Shown here piece after piece: positions 34,650-42,378 of a DNA stretch of 64,000 nucleotides. Origin of the DNA: Paenibacillus_D sp047238105 (GTDB lineage Bacteria; Bacillota; Bacilli; Paenibacillales; Paenibacillaceae); NCBI RefSeq assembly GCF_047238105.1, contig NZ_JBDFMD010000001.1, forward strand, positions 2,294,001-2,358,000. Reading direction: 5' to 3'. Below the pieces are notes generated by a model that was not told where the DNA came from, searched no databases, and saw only the letters and a program-made list of their open reading frames with translations. Each line of letters opens with the position of its first letter. Position 1 is the first letter of the stretch. Both the position numbers and the translations under genes were made by a program.

Positions 34650-35432
34650 TCACCCTCCTCCCTGCTTGACCCTGTTAGCCATACCCGCCTTCATGAAGTC
34701 AATACATTCATGCAGCCCTTCCTCGACACCGCCGCCGCTCTCCTCGTCCGCCGACATCCAGCCGGTGTAGCCGATCTGCCGGATCGCGGCGAAGATGGGC
34801 CCAAAGTCAATCGCTCCGCGGCCCAGGATCTGAAAGTCGCCATCCGCGAAGTCCTTCATATGGAAGTTGTCGATGAACGGGGCGAAGCTCGTGATGATCT
34901 CCGCTACTTCGTCGATGCCGGACTTCACGAGATGTGCCGTGTCCACGGTCAGGCCGACCAGTGAGGGATCCTTCACGGCCCCGAAGAACAGGTCGAAGTC
35001 GCGCCGATGCATGATCGGCTGGCCGTGATGGTGATGCACCGATAGCCGCAGACCATGCTGCTGCGCTTCTTTGCCCATCTCCTCAAACGCGGGTGCAAAA
35101 CCTGCGATCTCCTGGTCGGACAATCCTTCGCGGCGCACGCCGTGGCAGTAGACGATCCGCTCCACGCCGATCTTGGCCGCAAAGGCGTACAGTCTCCGAA
35201 GCTGCTCTTTACTGTCCCCGTGCGGCAGGGCTCCACCGGCGATAAGGGCGGACGCCACGCCCTTTTTGCCTTGGTAGCGCCCCAGGAACGCTTGCGGATC
35301 CTGCAAGTACGGCTCGTACTGCCCCCACTTGAGCTGCAGCCCGTCATATCCTGCCCGCTCGTACCCGTCAAACAGCTGGGAAGTCTCCTGGTCGTCTGCC
35401 GTAGGTCGTGAAAATGCATACTTTATCGTCAT
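34650..35432 (-). CDS. Sugar phosphate isomerase/epimerase (AP endonuclease 2 fold)
   Basis: 260 residues, xylose isomerase-like TIM barrel. It begins with MTIKYAFSRPTADDQ. Candidate metal ligands are Glu in EEMGKEAQQHGLRLSVHHHHGQP, Asp in LTVDTAHLV, His in DNFHMKDF and Glu in DEESGGG. This fold covers isomerases, epimerases and inosose dehydratases; which applies is unknown. There is a 10-bp gap to the upstream Tm-1-like gene and 4 bp to the next. It probably interconverts an intermediate of the same pathway. Confidence 0.88.
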   Translation of the reverse strand: MTIKYAFSRPTADDQETSQLFDGYERAGYDGLQLKWGQYEPYLQDPQAFLGRYQGKKGVASALIAGGALPHGDSKEQLRRLYAFAAKIGVERIVYCHGVRREGLSDQEIAGFAPAFEEMGKEAQQHGLRLSVHHHHGQPIMHRRDFDLFFGAVKDPSLVGLTVDTAHLVKSGIDEVAEIITSFAPFIDNFHMKDFADGDFQILGRGAIDFGPIFAAIRQIGYTGWMSADEESGGGVEEGLHECIDFMKAGMANRVKQGGG

Positions 35433-35442
35433 AAGTGCTGAA

Positions 35443-36684
35443 TCAACTCCTGTCTATTGGGGCATTCGCGTCGATCAGGTCCAGAAGAGTTGTCACCGCA
35501 TAATCGGCGAATGCCTCGTCATTTATCGCTAGCTCTAGCTTCTCTAACCGGATGTGCGGACGCAGACGGGTCTGCAGCGATCGTACAAAAGCCGCGTCCG
35601 CTTCCGGCTGGTGGAAGCGCTCTCCAGATGCGCCAAGCAAGGAGTAGCCGAGGGCCGGGATGAGTACTGCGGTACGATCCTTTGCCGCATTCAGCTTGCC
35701 GGCGAAAATCTCTCCCAGCTGTTCGTTTTCCTCCACATTGGTCCGCATCAGTGTAACATTGGCATTCCAGACGTACAACAACCGGTCGCGGTATCGCTCG
35801 GGAACCGTGGAAGCCGCCCCGAAGTTCACCATATCGATGCAGCCCGGCACGACGACATGCGGGATGCCTCGACGCCCCGGCGCTTCGAGCCGGGCATCGC
35901 CTGCCGCGAATACGCCGCCGCATAGCTGATCCGCCCACTCCGTCGTCGTCATATCCAGCACCGCCGCGATCCGGCCGTCCTCGACCAGCCCTTCCATCGT
36001 CTCGCCGCCGACACCGGTACAGTGGAAGACCAGACATTCGTACCCCTTCGCCTCCAGCTGCTGCTTGCAGCGTTCCACCGCTGCCGTCGTATTGCCGAAC
36101 ATCGTAATCGCAATGATCGGTTTCTCTTCCTGCTGCCGGGACAGCGGCTGCTCCATCATCCCGCCTACTGCTGCTGCAGCCTGACGGTAGATCAGCTTGC
36201 TGACGCTGTTCAATCCGGCTACATCAACGACGGAAGGGATCATCACGATATCCCTTGTCCCCGCGATCGGCTTCGTGTCGCCGCTGGCCGCTGTAGATAC
36301 CAGCACCTTGGGGAAGCCGACCGGCAGCTTCCGCATGACGGCAGAGATCACCGATGTGCCTCCGGTGCCGCCCATGCCCAGGATACCGTCGATGCGACCT
36401 TCTCGGGATAGCTCCATTACAAGCTCCGCAGCGCCTTGCGCCATCGCGGCAAGCGCCCGGCCGCGGTCCCCCGCCTCTCGCAGTGCCTGCCTGCTCGTGC
36501 CTGCGCGCCGAGCCACTTCATCCGCACCCCAGTCCGGATGGATGCCCCTGGGCTCGCCCGCTACGCCGATGTCTACCGTAACGACCTGATGGCCGCGGCT
36601 CAATACCAGTTCACGAACATACCCATAGTCTTCACCTTTCGTATCCAATGTGCCGATGAGCAGCAGTTGCTTGGATGGATGCAT
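35443..36684 (-). CDS. Tm-1-like ATP-binding domain protein (UPF0261)
   Basis: About 413 residues. The N-terminal half (LLLIGTLDTKGEDYGYVREL) and the central GMGGTGGTSVISAVMRKLPVG segment are characteristic of the Tm-1 N-terminal fold. The second half has MFGNTTAAVERCKQQLEAKGYE. Tm-1 proteins bind ATP; their enzymatic role in bacteria is not established, but they occur next to PEP-hydrolase-like proteins as here. I chose ATG 36684 (MHPSKQLLLIGT), with GGGAGG upstream, over an upstream start. There is a 22-bp gap from the cupin gene. Confidence 0.88.
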   Translation of the reverse strand: MHPSKQLLLIGTLDTKGEDYGYVRELVLSRGHQVVTVDIGVAGEPRGIHPDWGADEVARRAGTSRQALREAGDRGRALAAMAQGAAELVMELSREGRIDGILGMGGTGGTSVISAVMRKLPVGFPKVLVSTAASGDTKPIAGTRDIVMIPSVVDVAGLNSVSKLIYRQAAAAVGGMMEQPLSRQQEEKPIIAITMFGNTTAAVERCKQQLEAKGYECLVFHCTGVGGETMEGLVEDGRIAAVLDMTTTEWADQLCGGVFAAGDARLEAPGRRGIPHVVVPGCIDMVNFGAASTVPERYRDRLLYVWNANVTLMRTNVEENEQLGEIFAGKLNAAKDRTAVLIPALGYSLLGASGERFHQPEADAAFVRSLQTRLRPHIRLEKLELAINDEAFADYAVTTLLDLIDANAPIDRS

Positions 36685-36706
36685 AGGTATCGACCTCCCG
36701 ATTCCA

Positions 36707-37063
36707 TTACTCGCCGATCGTCTCTCGATCGACAGCCGAATAGGCAATGATCATCCGGCATGGCTCCCAGCTGGTGACCTTGGCATGATGCGGGACGCCC
36801 TGCGGGATGCGGAGTGCCATCCCCGGCTTGAGGTGAAACGTCTCGTCTCCGAGCGAATGCTCGCATTCTCCCGAGAGGACGAAGATCACTTCCTCGCAGT
36901 TCGGGTGGATGTGCCGCGTATTCTCATCTCCGGCATTGATGTAGACCATCCCAAACGTCATCTCGCCATCCGGATCGATCTCTTGTCCATAGAGCCAGGA
37001 TATCTTGCCCCAACCCATATCTACGACATGCTGTTCCTCATTCAAGTCAGATGGTTTTACCAT
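36707..37063 (-). CDS. Single-domain cupin protein
   Basis: 118 residues. A beta-barrel with the two cupin motifs: RHIHPNCEEVIFVLSGECE (His and Glu as metal ligands) and the later LRIPQGVPHHAKVT. It is a small metal-dependent sugar isomerase, epimerase or sensor. It is first in the operon, directly behind a good promoter, and its size and position fit a pathway enzyme such as a lyxose or mannose-type isomerase rather than a regulator. AAGGAGG precedes the ATG. Confidence 0.85.
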   Translation of the reverse strand: MVKPSDLNEEQHVVDMGWGKISWLYGQEIDPDGEMTFGMVYINAGDENTRHIHPNCEEVIFVLSGECEHSLGDETFHLKPGMALRIPQGVPHHAKVTSWEPCRMIIAYSAVDRETIGE

Positions 37064-37139
37064 GCTGTTCCTCCTTCGGGTGTCATTGATTCACCTTGGC
37101 ATGTATCACGTGTCAGTGTCGTAAGATGAATATAGGGTT

Positions 37140-37168
37140 ATTCTAATTCAACTTAGTAGAATTTACAA
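37140..37168 (-). promoter_or_regulatory. Promoter of the cupin-Tm-1-transport operon
   Basis: The minus strand shows -35 TTGTAA (37168-37163), a 17-bp spacer and -10 TAGAAT (37145-37140). The -10 lies in a TTCTA...TAGAA dyad, and AAGTTG occurs twice 21 bp apart across it, which could form a regulator site. It is 80 bp upstream of the cupin start. Confidence 0.6.
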
Positions 37169-37243
37169 CAACTTTATTGAATTTTATTCTCTGGAGTTAA
37201 AAATAGACCAAGGTAAAGTGGCCGCCGCTTGTTTTGACGACGT

Positions 37244-37269
37244 AAAAAACCCCCTGCTTGATGGGGGTT
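37244..37269 (-). terminator. Intrinsic terminator upstream of the operon promoter
   Basis: AACCCCC and GGGGGTT pair across a 7-nt loop and are followed on the minus strand by TTTTTTAC. It blocks read-through from the lipoprotein gene or from the spacer into the operon promoter. Confidence 0.7.
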
Positions 37270-37300
37270 GGCGGGGTTGGCGGGGTTGGGCGGGGTTGGG
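37263..37300 (+). repeat. G-run tandem repeat (possible G-quadruplex)
   Basis: Ten-base repeats of GGCGGGGTTG give four runs of G4 or longer on the plus strand, separated by short loops. They overlap the 3' arm of the terminator at 37244-37269. A G-quadruplex could form on the non-template strand. Confidence 0.6.
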
Positions 37301-37342
37301 CAGACTCAGCTCCAGCAACTGGCAACCTTCAACAAACGGTTC

Positions 37343-37519
37343 GGACAGAACAGCGCCTATTCGAAACAAAACCCTGCTTAGCGAATGGCGAGCGGACTTA
37401 CGATCCGTTATTTGCTGATATTAAGCCTATTAAGCAATAATTTGACCTCATTAACGTACCCTCTGTCCGCAAGTACAGCTAATAACACGTCAATGCTCGA
37501 AACAGAGTCTACTGTGTCC
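37343..37519. repeat. Palindromic four-motif element, 51-nt spacing (copy C)
   Basis: Same design as 3830-4006: four GGAC-starting 21-nt motifs, direct at 37343 and 37394, inverted at 37448 and 37499. The distance is exactly 51 nt in each pair, 33 nt separate the inner two, and both pairs centre on 37431. Total length is 177 bp, identical to copy A, while the stretches between motifs are unrelated. It lies between the lipoprotein gene and the cupin operon. Confidence 0.75.
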
Positions 37520-37557
37520 TATCGTAGTGGTAAGCCCTCTATTTCTGCCCGGACAGG

Positions 37558-37604
37558 GTCAAACGGCTATCGCCGTCTTTGGCGGTGCAGCGCGTTTCAT
37601 TCCA
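37558..37604. repeat. Short relative of the 83-bp stem-loop repeat
   Basis: CAAACGGCTATCGCC and GGTGCAGCGCGTTTC form imperfect outer arms with a small CGCC...GGCG hairpin inside. The sequence, ending GCGCGTTTCATTCC, closely matches the repeats at 51801 and 52225, but without their inner hairpins. It sits at the right edge of the 37343 element. Confidence 0.6.
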
Positions 37605-37651
37605 TAGAATTCTAAGCTGAGTATGAATGTGAAACTTATACTTTAGAATTC

Positions 37652-37684
37652 AAAAAAAGGATTTGCCCCTGCGGACAAATCCCC
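37652..37684 (-). terminator. Terminator of the DUF3221-like lipoprotein gene
   Basis: GGATTTG and CAAATCC pair across a 10-nt loop, followed by TTTTTTT on the minus strand, 10 bp past the stop codon. A GAATTCTAA...TTAGAATTC inverted repeat lies just beyond. Confidence 0.85.
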
Positions 37685-37692
37685 CTAATCGT

Positions 37693-38016
37693 TCAACCTG
37701 CTTTCTCTATTTTAGTTGCAGCCGTTTGAACGATCCGACTGTCATTATACATCCCGTTCGTCCATATCCACACCTGATCGCCAGCTTCTACATCAACCTC
37801 CAACTGATTGGTTGATACGCGATACATCGGAGGGTCATATTGCTGCAGGATTTGCCGAACGGTCTTCCCTGTCACGTCTTCTTCCGTTAATCCCGTCACG
37901 ACGGTGAGGGATGAGGCATCCTTCTCCAGGACAATCCCATCGATATCCGCAGGCTCAGCCGGCTGGGTCTGAGCACTGCATCCGGCCAGCAGGATCAGAA
38001 GGAAGAGAAGAGACAT
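37693..38016 (-). CDS. Small lipoprotein with DUF3221-like domain
   Basis: A short secreted lipoprotein (107 residues from the ATG, with the hydrophobic run LLFLLILLAGC and lipobox LAGC). The mature domain, VLEKDASSLTVVTGLTEEDV, resembles DUF3221 beta-rich domains in Firmicutes lipoproteins. The start is uncertain. The best ribosome site, AAGGGAGGTG, is followed at good distance only by an ATC at 38040; ATG 38016 lacks a ribosome site and an N-terminal positive charge. An ATC start would add VPNRWRP and give a normal signal-peptide n-region. Function unknown. Confidence 0.7.
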   Translation of the reverse strand: MSLLFLLILLAGCSAQTQPAEPADIDGIVLEKDASSLTVVTGLTEEDVTGKTVRQILQQYDPPMYRVSTNQLEVDVEAGDQVWIWTNGMYNDSRIVQTAATKIEKAG

Positions 38017-38248
38017 GGGTCTCCAACGATTGGGTACGATTACGGCACCTCCCTTATATTGGATAACCTCTAGACGCAATGGATACTTATAATGTTTCGG
38101 CTGGTGGTCGGATGCTTTGGACGTTACGCCCCTTTGCCATCAGTCGCCGCATCCTCCTCCCCCACACCGGGACCTCCCGGACCATCATTCTACATCCGGT
38201 CTTGGATACCCTTCCTGCGTTTTGCCTCCTAATCCCTTCCCCCCGCTC

Positions 38249-40348
38249 CTACTTCATCCGTATGCCCGCCGGCAGTTTCAGATAAGGCGCTTGCCCCTTC
38301 TCCCAGCCCGATTCGATGGTTCCGTACGGGGTAGGCACCTTGCCGCGGATATGGTCGAGTCCCGCGAAAGGCTGGGGATCGTATGAGACGACTTCGTATC
38401 CAGGCTCAGCCGGCCTTATGCCCAGCACGCGAGACATCACCCAGTGCACCGGCGTGCTTGCCCAGCTGTGACACAGACTGATCCGGTAGGAACCGTAAGC
38501 CGTATAGGTCGTCAGCGCCTCGTGAAAATCGCCCGCATGCGACAAGGTCACGCTCTCCCAGCAGGCTGTTGCGCCTTCAGCGAGCATCCTGCCCCACACG
38601 GTGCGAATCGTCTGCCAGGCCTGCTCCTGCATCCCGAATGCCGAATAACAATCGGCTAGCCAATAGGCCGACAGCGGCGTGATCGGATCTGCCAGGACCA
38701 CCTGCTCCAAGCATGCGCGGGCTTCCCTCTCCCCTACGTAACCGGACATGATCCCCAGCAGCTTGGTAATGAGCTGCTCGCCGCCCAGAAATGCCTCCGC
38801 CCCGATATCCGGCCATCCCCATGCCGGCATGTCCGCCAGTTCCGGCAGATAGGCTCTGAGCCGAGCCATGTTCTCTCCGGTCAACCGCAGCAGAGCTTGC
38901 ATGCACAGCCGGGTCTCTTCTTGCGACATAGGCACCCACTCGATAAGACCGGCCTCCTCGCTGGCAAACGCTCGGGTCTGGTCGTCAATATGCCGTGTCA
39001 CCAAAAGCGCATGCTTCCTGAGGTCCTCCTTGACCGACAGGATAAAGGACCGGTCCCCGGTATGCAGGTAATACTCCCACAGATTATTGATCCACCAAAG
39101 GGTATAAGCAGGAATGCCATTCATCCAGCGGTCGCCGGGCGTGCCTGAGCCGAGCTCCACGATCGATCGCCGCAGCACAGACAGATCGTCCCATAACAAG
39201 TAATCCGCTTTGGCAGCCAGGTAAAAGTCGTACGCCCAATTCAGCCGGTCTCGCTTGATGCCGTCCCATAAACCGATCTGGTGGCAGATGCGGTTGGTAT
39301 GCACCGACATCTCATAGATCCGCTCAAGCTCTTGCAGTCCGGTGGTCAGCTCCCCGACGCGCGAGAGCGGCACGACGACTTCTTCAGGCAGCCATTCGAC
39401 GGCGAACGGCTGAGCCTGCTCAGCCAACATGCGTATACGTACATAACGCATTCCCTGCGGAAGGGTGAACTGTTCTCCCCGCCCCTCCAGCTGAACCACT
39501 TCTGTGATTACGCCTTCATAGTGCTCCAGTTCGGGCAGCGATTCGGAGCCGTGCCAGAGGATCGTCACCGGTGAGTCGGACGCATTCCGCAGCCGGAAAC
39601 GGACATTGGTTACGCAACCCAGGTCCAGTATGCAAGTGGGGATGCCAGACAACGGCAACTCACGGACAGCCGCTGCCCGCTCCCGCCATTCCGTCTGCTT
39701 GCGGACGTGGTAGAACAGATGCAGCTCTTCGCGCCGAGGCTCCGGGATAGCGAAGTCGCCGCCTGCGGTACCTTCCATCCGCATACCGTTCTCACGCCCC
39801 AGTACATGCATCCCGCTAGCATCCATTACGACCGCTCCCGCAAGCTCCGCAGTCCTGAGATCGCCGAAGCCGCCCGCGACAAACCATTCCGGCCCTCCTT
39901 CCACATCCCCGTATGGCTCCTCTCCCAGCCGACATACCCGAACGGCAGCCTCGCCTTCCTCCGTGCGCCAAGTCTCGTCCGTGCCCAGCCAGTAATCTTC
40001 CCCTTGCAGAAATGCGATACAGCCTACGGTCCGTTGTGCAAGATGCACATTGACAGAGGCGATCGGCATGCTCTTCTCGCAACGAATCGCCATACGTATC
40101 GTATGTTCTCCCGCAGTGAGCATATCCGGGAACCCTGCCACGCTCGTAAATGCGCACACATTGGCAGCCTGCTCTGTCATCGTCCCCGCCAATTGTCCAT
40201 CCAGGTAGACGACCGCTCCCCCAGTCAGCGCGAGGTGAAAGGTCGCCTTGGTCACAGGTCGGTCTAGCGTAAAGGTCTTGATCAGCTCCACTTCCCGATC
40301 ATCGCTAAGGCGACGGCTCCATATCCATTCTGGCAGCTTGTTCTTCAT
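38249..40348 (-). CDS. Alpha-L-rhamnosidase-like glycosidase, GH78
   Basis: 699 residues, no signal peptide, so cytoplasmic. N-terminal beta-sandwich domains (starting MKNKLPEWIWSRRLSDDREVELIKTFTL) are followed by an (alpha/alpha)6 barrel from about residue 330 (IGLWDGIKRDRLNWAYDFYLAAKADYLLW), where DGIKRDR contains the conserved Asp of GH78. A C-terminal beta domain ends with PYGTIESGWEKG. It releases L-rhamnose from imported glycosides. It is transcribed with the PhyH gene upstream and is presumably controlled by the divergent AraC regulator at 41400. AAGGAGAAC precedes the ATG. Confidence 0.85.
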   Translation of the reverse strand: MKNKLPEWIWSRRLSDDREVELIKTFTLDRPVTKATFHLALTGGAVVYLDGQLAGTMTEQAANVCAFTSVAGFPDMLTAGEHTIRMAIRCEKSMPIASVNVHLAQRTVGCIAFLQGEDYWLGTDETWRTEEGEAAVRVCRLGEEPYGDVEGGPEWFVAGGFGDLRTAELAGAVVMDASGMHVLGRENGMRMEGTAGGDFAIPEPRREELHLFYHVRKQTEWRERAAAVRELPLSGIPTCILDLGCVTNVRFRLRNASDSPVTILWHGSESLPELEHYEGVITEVVQLEGRGEQFTLPQGMRYVRIRMLAEQAQPFAVEWLPEEVVVPLSRVGELTTGLQELERIYEMSVHTNRICHQIGLWDGIKRDRLNWAYDFYLAAKADYLLWDDLSVLRRSIVELGSGTPGDRWMNGIPAYTLWWINNLWEYYLHTGDRSFILSVKEDLRKHALLVTRHIDDQTRAFASEEAGLIEWVPMSQEETRLCMQALLRLTGENMARLRAYLPELADMPAWGWPDIGAEAFLGGEQLITKLLGIMSGYVGEREARACLEQVVLADPITPLSAYWLADCYSAFGMQEQAWQTIRTVWGRMLAEGATACWESVTLSHAGDFHEALTTYTAYGSYRISLCHSWASTPVHWVMSRVLGIRPAEPGYEVVSYDPQPFAGLDHIRGKVPTPYGTIESGWEKGQAPYLKLPAGIRMK

Positions 40349-40484
40349 CTCGTGTTCTCCTTCGATAGCAAGTCATTTCTGATGATCTCCCGCAAGTCTT
40401 GTTCGTCTCCCTGCCCCTTGTCTTCGTCGCAATCCCCACGTATTATTTCTAGTAGAGCAGTCCCGCAGGACATTCGTGTAGCCG

Positions 40485-41267
40485 CTATGCCAGCTTTGGA
40501 AACAGCCCGCTGCGGATGACGTCGCCTGGCTCGAATGCCTGGCCGTCGGTGCAAGCATGGCCTTTGCCGTTAAACGTCGTTCCGTCCTCCATATAGATGA
40601 TCGCCAGCGCCCGGCGCGGTCGGTCGGTTGCATTGGCGTGCGCATAATGGAACGTCAATCCGTCATGGAAGGTGCAGCTGCCGGCTTTCATCCGGACGAT
40701 CGCCGCCGTGTTGCGGTCCAGCCCCGCTGCGCCTTCGTCGCTGAAGATATCTTCCGGGTTGACCAGGTCGACGCCTTTGAGGTTCTTGATCTTCTGCGAT
40801 TTCGGCACGAACATCATGCAGCCGTTCGTCTCATCCACGTCGTCAAGCGCGATCCAGATCGACAAGGCGCCGGTCTGGGTCATCGGCCAGTAAGGATAAT
40901 CCTGGTGCCAAGGCGTCGGCTTGGAATCCTGAGGCATCTTGAACAGCGCATGGTCATGGAATAACCGGATGCCGGCGTAGCCCGTCAATTGCTTGGCCGC
41001 ATCGGCGAACCGGCGGGAGAGCACGAATCGGGCCATTCCTCCATGATCGCGCCAGGTATTGACCCGTTGATTCAGCACGTTATAATAAAGGTCGCCAGCA
41101 CCCGATGTCTTGATGCTGCGGCCGCTTTCGACGCCCATTGCTTCTTCCAGATGCTCGCGCAATTCCTGGAGCTCTTCCGCAGAGAGGATATCATTGACCT
41201 GGACGAAGCCGTTTTCCCTGTAATACTGCACCTGTTCATCCGTAAGCTTAATCGTCGTGTCGAGCAT
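40485..41267 (-). CDS. Phytanoyl-CoA dioxygenase (PhyH) family protein
   Basis: About 261 residues. A non-heme Fe(II)/2-oxoglutarate dioxygenase with the metal-binding HxD in TPWHQDYPYWPM and a second His in FHDGLTFHYAHAN, plus a C-terminal RRALAIIYMEDG segment. These enzymes hydroxylate diverse small molecules. Linked to the rhamnosidase gene, it may process an aglycone. I chose ATG 41267 because the earlier starts crowd the AAAGGG ribosome site. It is divergent from the AraC-type regulator. Confidence 0.85.
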   Translation of the reverse strand: MLDTTIKLTDEQVQYYRENGFVQVNDILSAEELQELREHLEEAMGVESGRSIKTSGAGDLYYNVLNQRVNTWRDHGGMARFVLSRRFADAAKQLTGYAGIRLFHDHALFKMPQDSKPTPWHQDYPYWPMTQTGALSIWIALDDVDETNGCMMFVPKSQKIKNLKGVDLVNPEDIFSDEGAAGLDRNTAAIVRMKAGSCTFHDGLTFHYAHANATDRPRRALAIIYMEDGTTFNGKGHACTDGQAFEPGDVIRSGLFPKLA

Positions 41268-41399
41268 TGCCATCACCCTTTTTGATTATATTGTGAATCT
41301 ATGCCTTACTATACGGGTGATTGGCGTTTCTATCTTGGCCTATTGACTAAAAAAAGCGGGCGATCCGCCAAACCTTGCACATCCGAAGGAGGGGTATCT

Positions 41400-42290
41400 G
41401 TGACGATTGTTACTGGCGCGTTTTATTTCAAAGAGGAGCGCTTTCCGTTCCACATCGACCGATACTGCATTAAGCCGGAAGAACATGTCTCCCCGCACAC
41501 TCACGATTTCGTCGAACTGGTGTTCATCGAATCCGGGAGCGCGCTGCACGAGATGGCGGATCACCGTTACACGCTGCAGGAAGGCGATGTGTTCGTCATT
41601 GAGCCGGACGTGTTCCACAGCTACACCGGGAGCGGCGAGGAGACGGTCCTGTATAACGTCTTGTTCGACCCTGACTTCCTGCGCGGCGATCTCGCTTCAC
41701 TCCTTCATTTGCCTGCGTTTGTCCAATTCTTTTACCTGCTTCCGTTTCTGCGGCGGAACGCCTCTTTTGTGCCTTACCAGCCCTTGCATAACGAACAGTA
41801 CGCCGTGATCCTCCAGCATCTGGCCGCCATTCATCAGGAATACGTCAGTCAACACGAAGGGTGGCAGCTGCTGGTCAAGACCCGGTGGATCGAGTGTCTC
41901 GTCTTGCTGAGCCGGTTTCTGAAGGACAAGCCGCACAGGGAGACCGCGCCCCTGATCGATGACGGGAACTGGATCGCCTCGATCCGCCATTTCATCGAAC
42001 AGCATGCCAACCAGCCGCTCACGCTGGAGCAGATGAGCCGGCTGTGCGGGATGAGCGTTTCTGCATTCACGGCCAAGTTCCGGGCGGCGACAGGGAGCAG
42101 CCTTGTCGATTATAAACATCAGATCCAGATCCGGGATGCCTGCAGACTGCTGATGGAAACAGACCGGAAAATGACGGATATCGCCTATACCGTCGGGTTT
42201 GGCGACATCAGCTTCTTCAACAAAATCTTCAAAAAGCATCGCGGCATGACGCCAAGAGAGTACAGACGGCAGGCGCAAGGGTCGGTCTAG
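41400..42290 (+). CDS. AraC-family transcriptional regulator with cupin sensor
   Basis: About 296 residues. The N-terminal cupin-like sensor (HVSPHTHDFVELVFIESGSALHEM and EGDVFVIEPDVFHSYTG) is followed by a C-terminal AraC HTH pair (MSRLCGMSVSAFTAKFRAATGSSLVDYKHQIQI, then DIAYTVGFGDISFFNKIFKKHRGMTPREYRR). GTG 41400 follows GGAGGGGTATCT. It should sense a sugar and control the divergent PhyH-GH78 pair and perhaps the esterase genes after it. Confidence 0.9.
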   Translation: MTIVTGAFYFKEERFPFHIDRYCIKPEEHVSPHTHDFVELVFIESGSALHEMADHRYTLQEGDVFVIEPDVFHSYTGSGEETVLYNVLFDPDFLRGDLASLLHLPAFVQFFYLLPFLRRNASFVPYQPLHNEQYAVILQHLAAIHQEYVSQHEGWQLLVKTRWIECLVLLSRFLKDKPHRETAPLIDDGNWIASIRHFIEQHANQPLTLEQMSRLCGMSVSAFTAKFRAATGSSLVDYKHQIQIRDACRLLMETDRKMTDIAYTVGFGDISFFNKIFKKHRGMTPREYRRQAQGSV

Positions 42291-42378
42291 CGCTGCAAGG
42301 GTCTAGCGCCCGCATTTTTCTTCCTCTGGTCAGAGGACTATAATAGAGAGACAGACTTGCAAAGGGGATACGGAGCAT

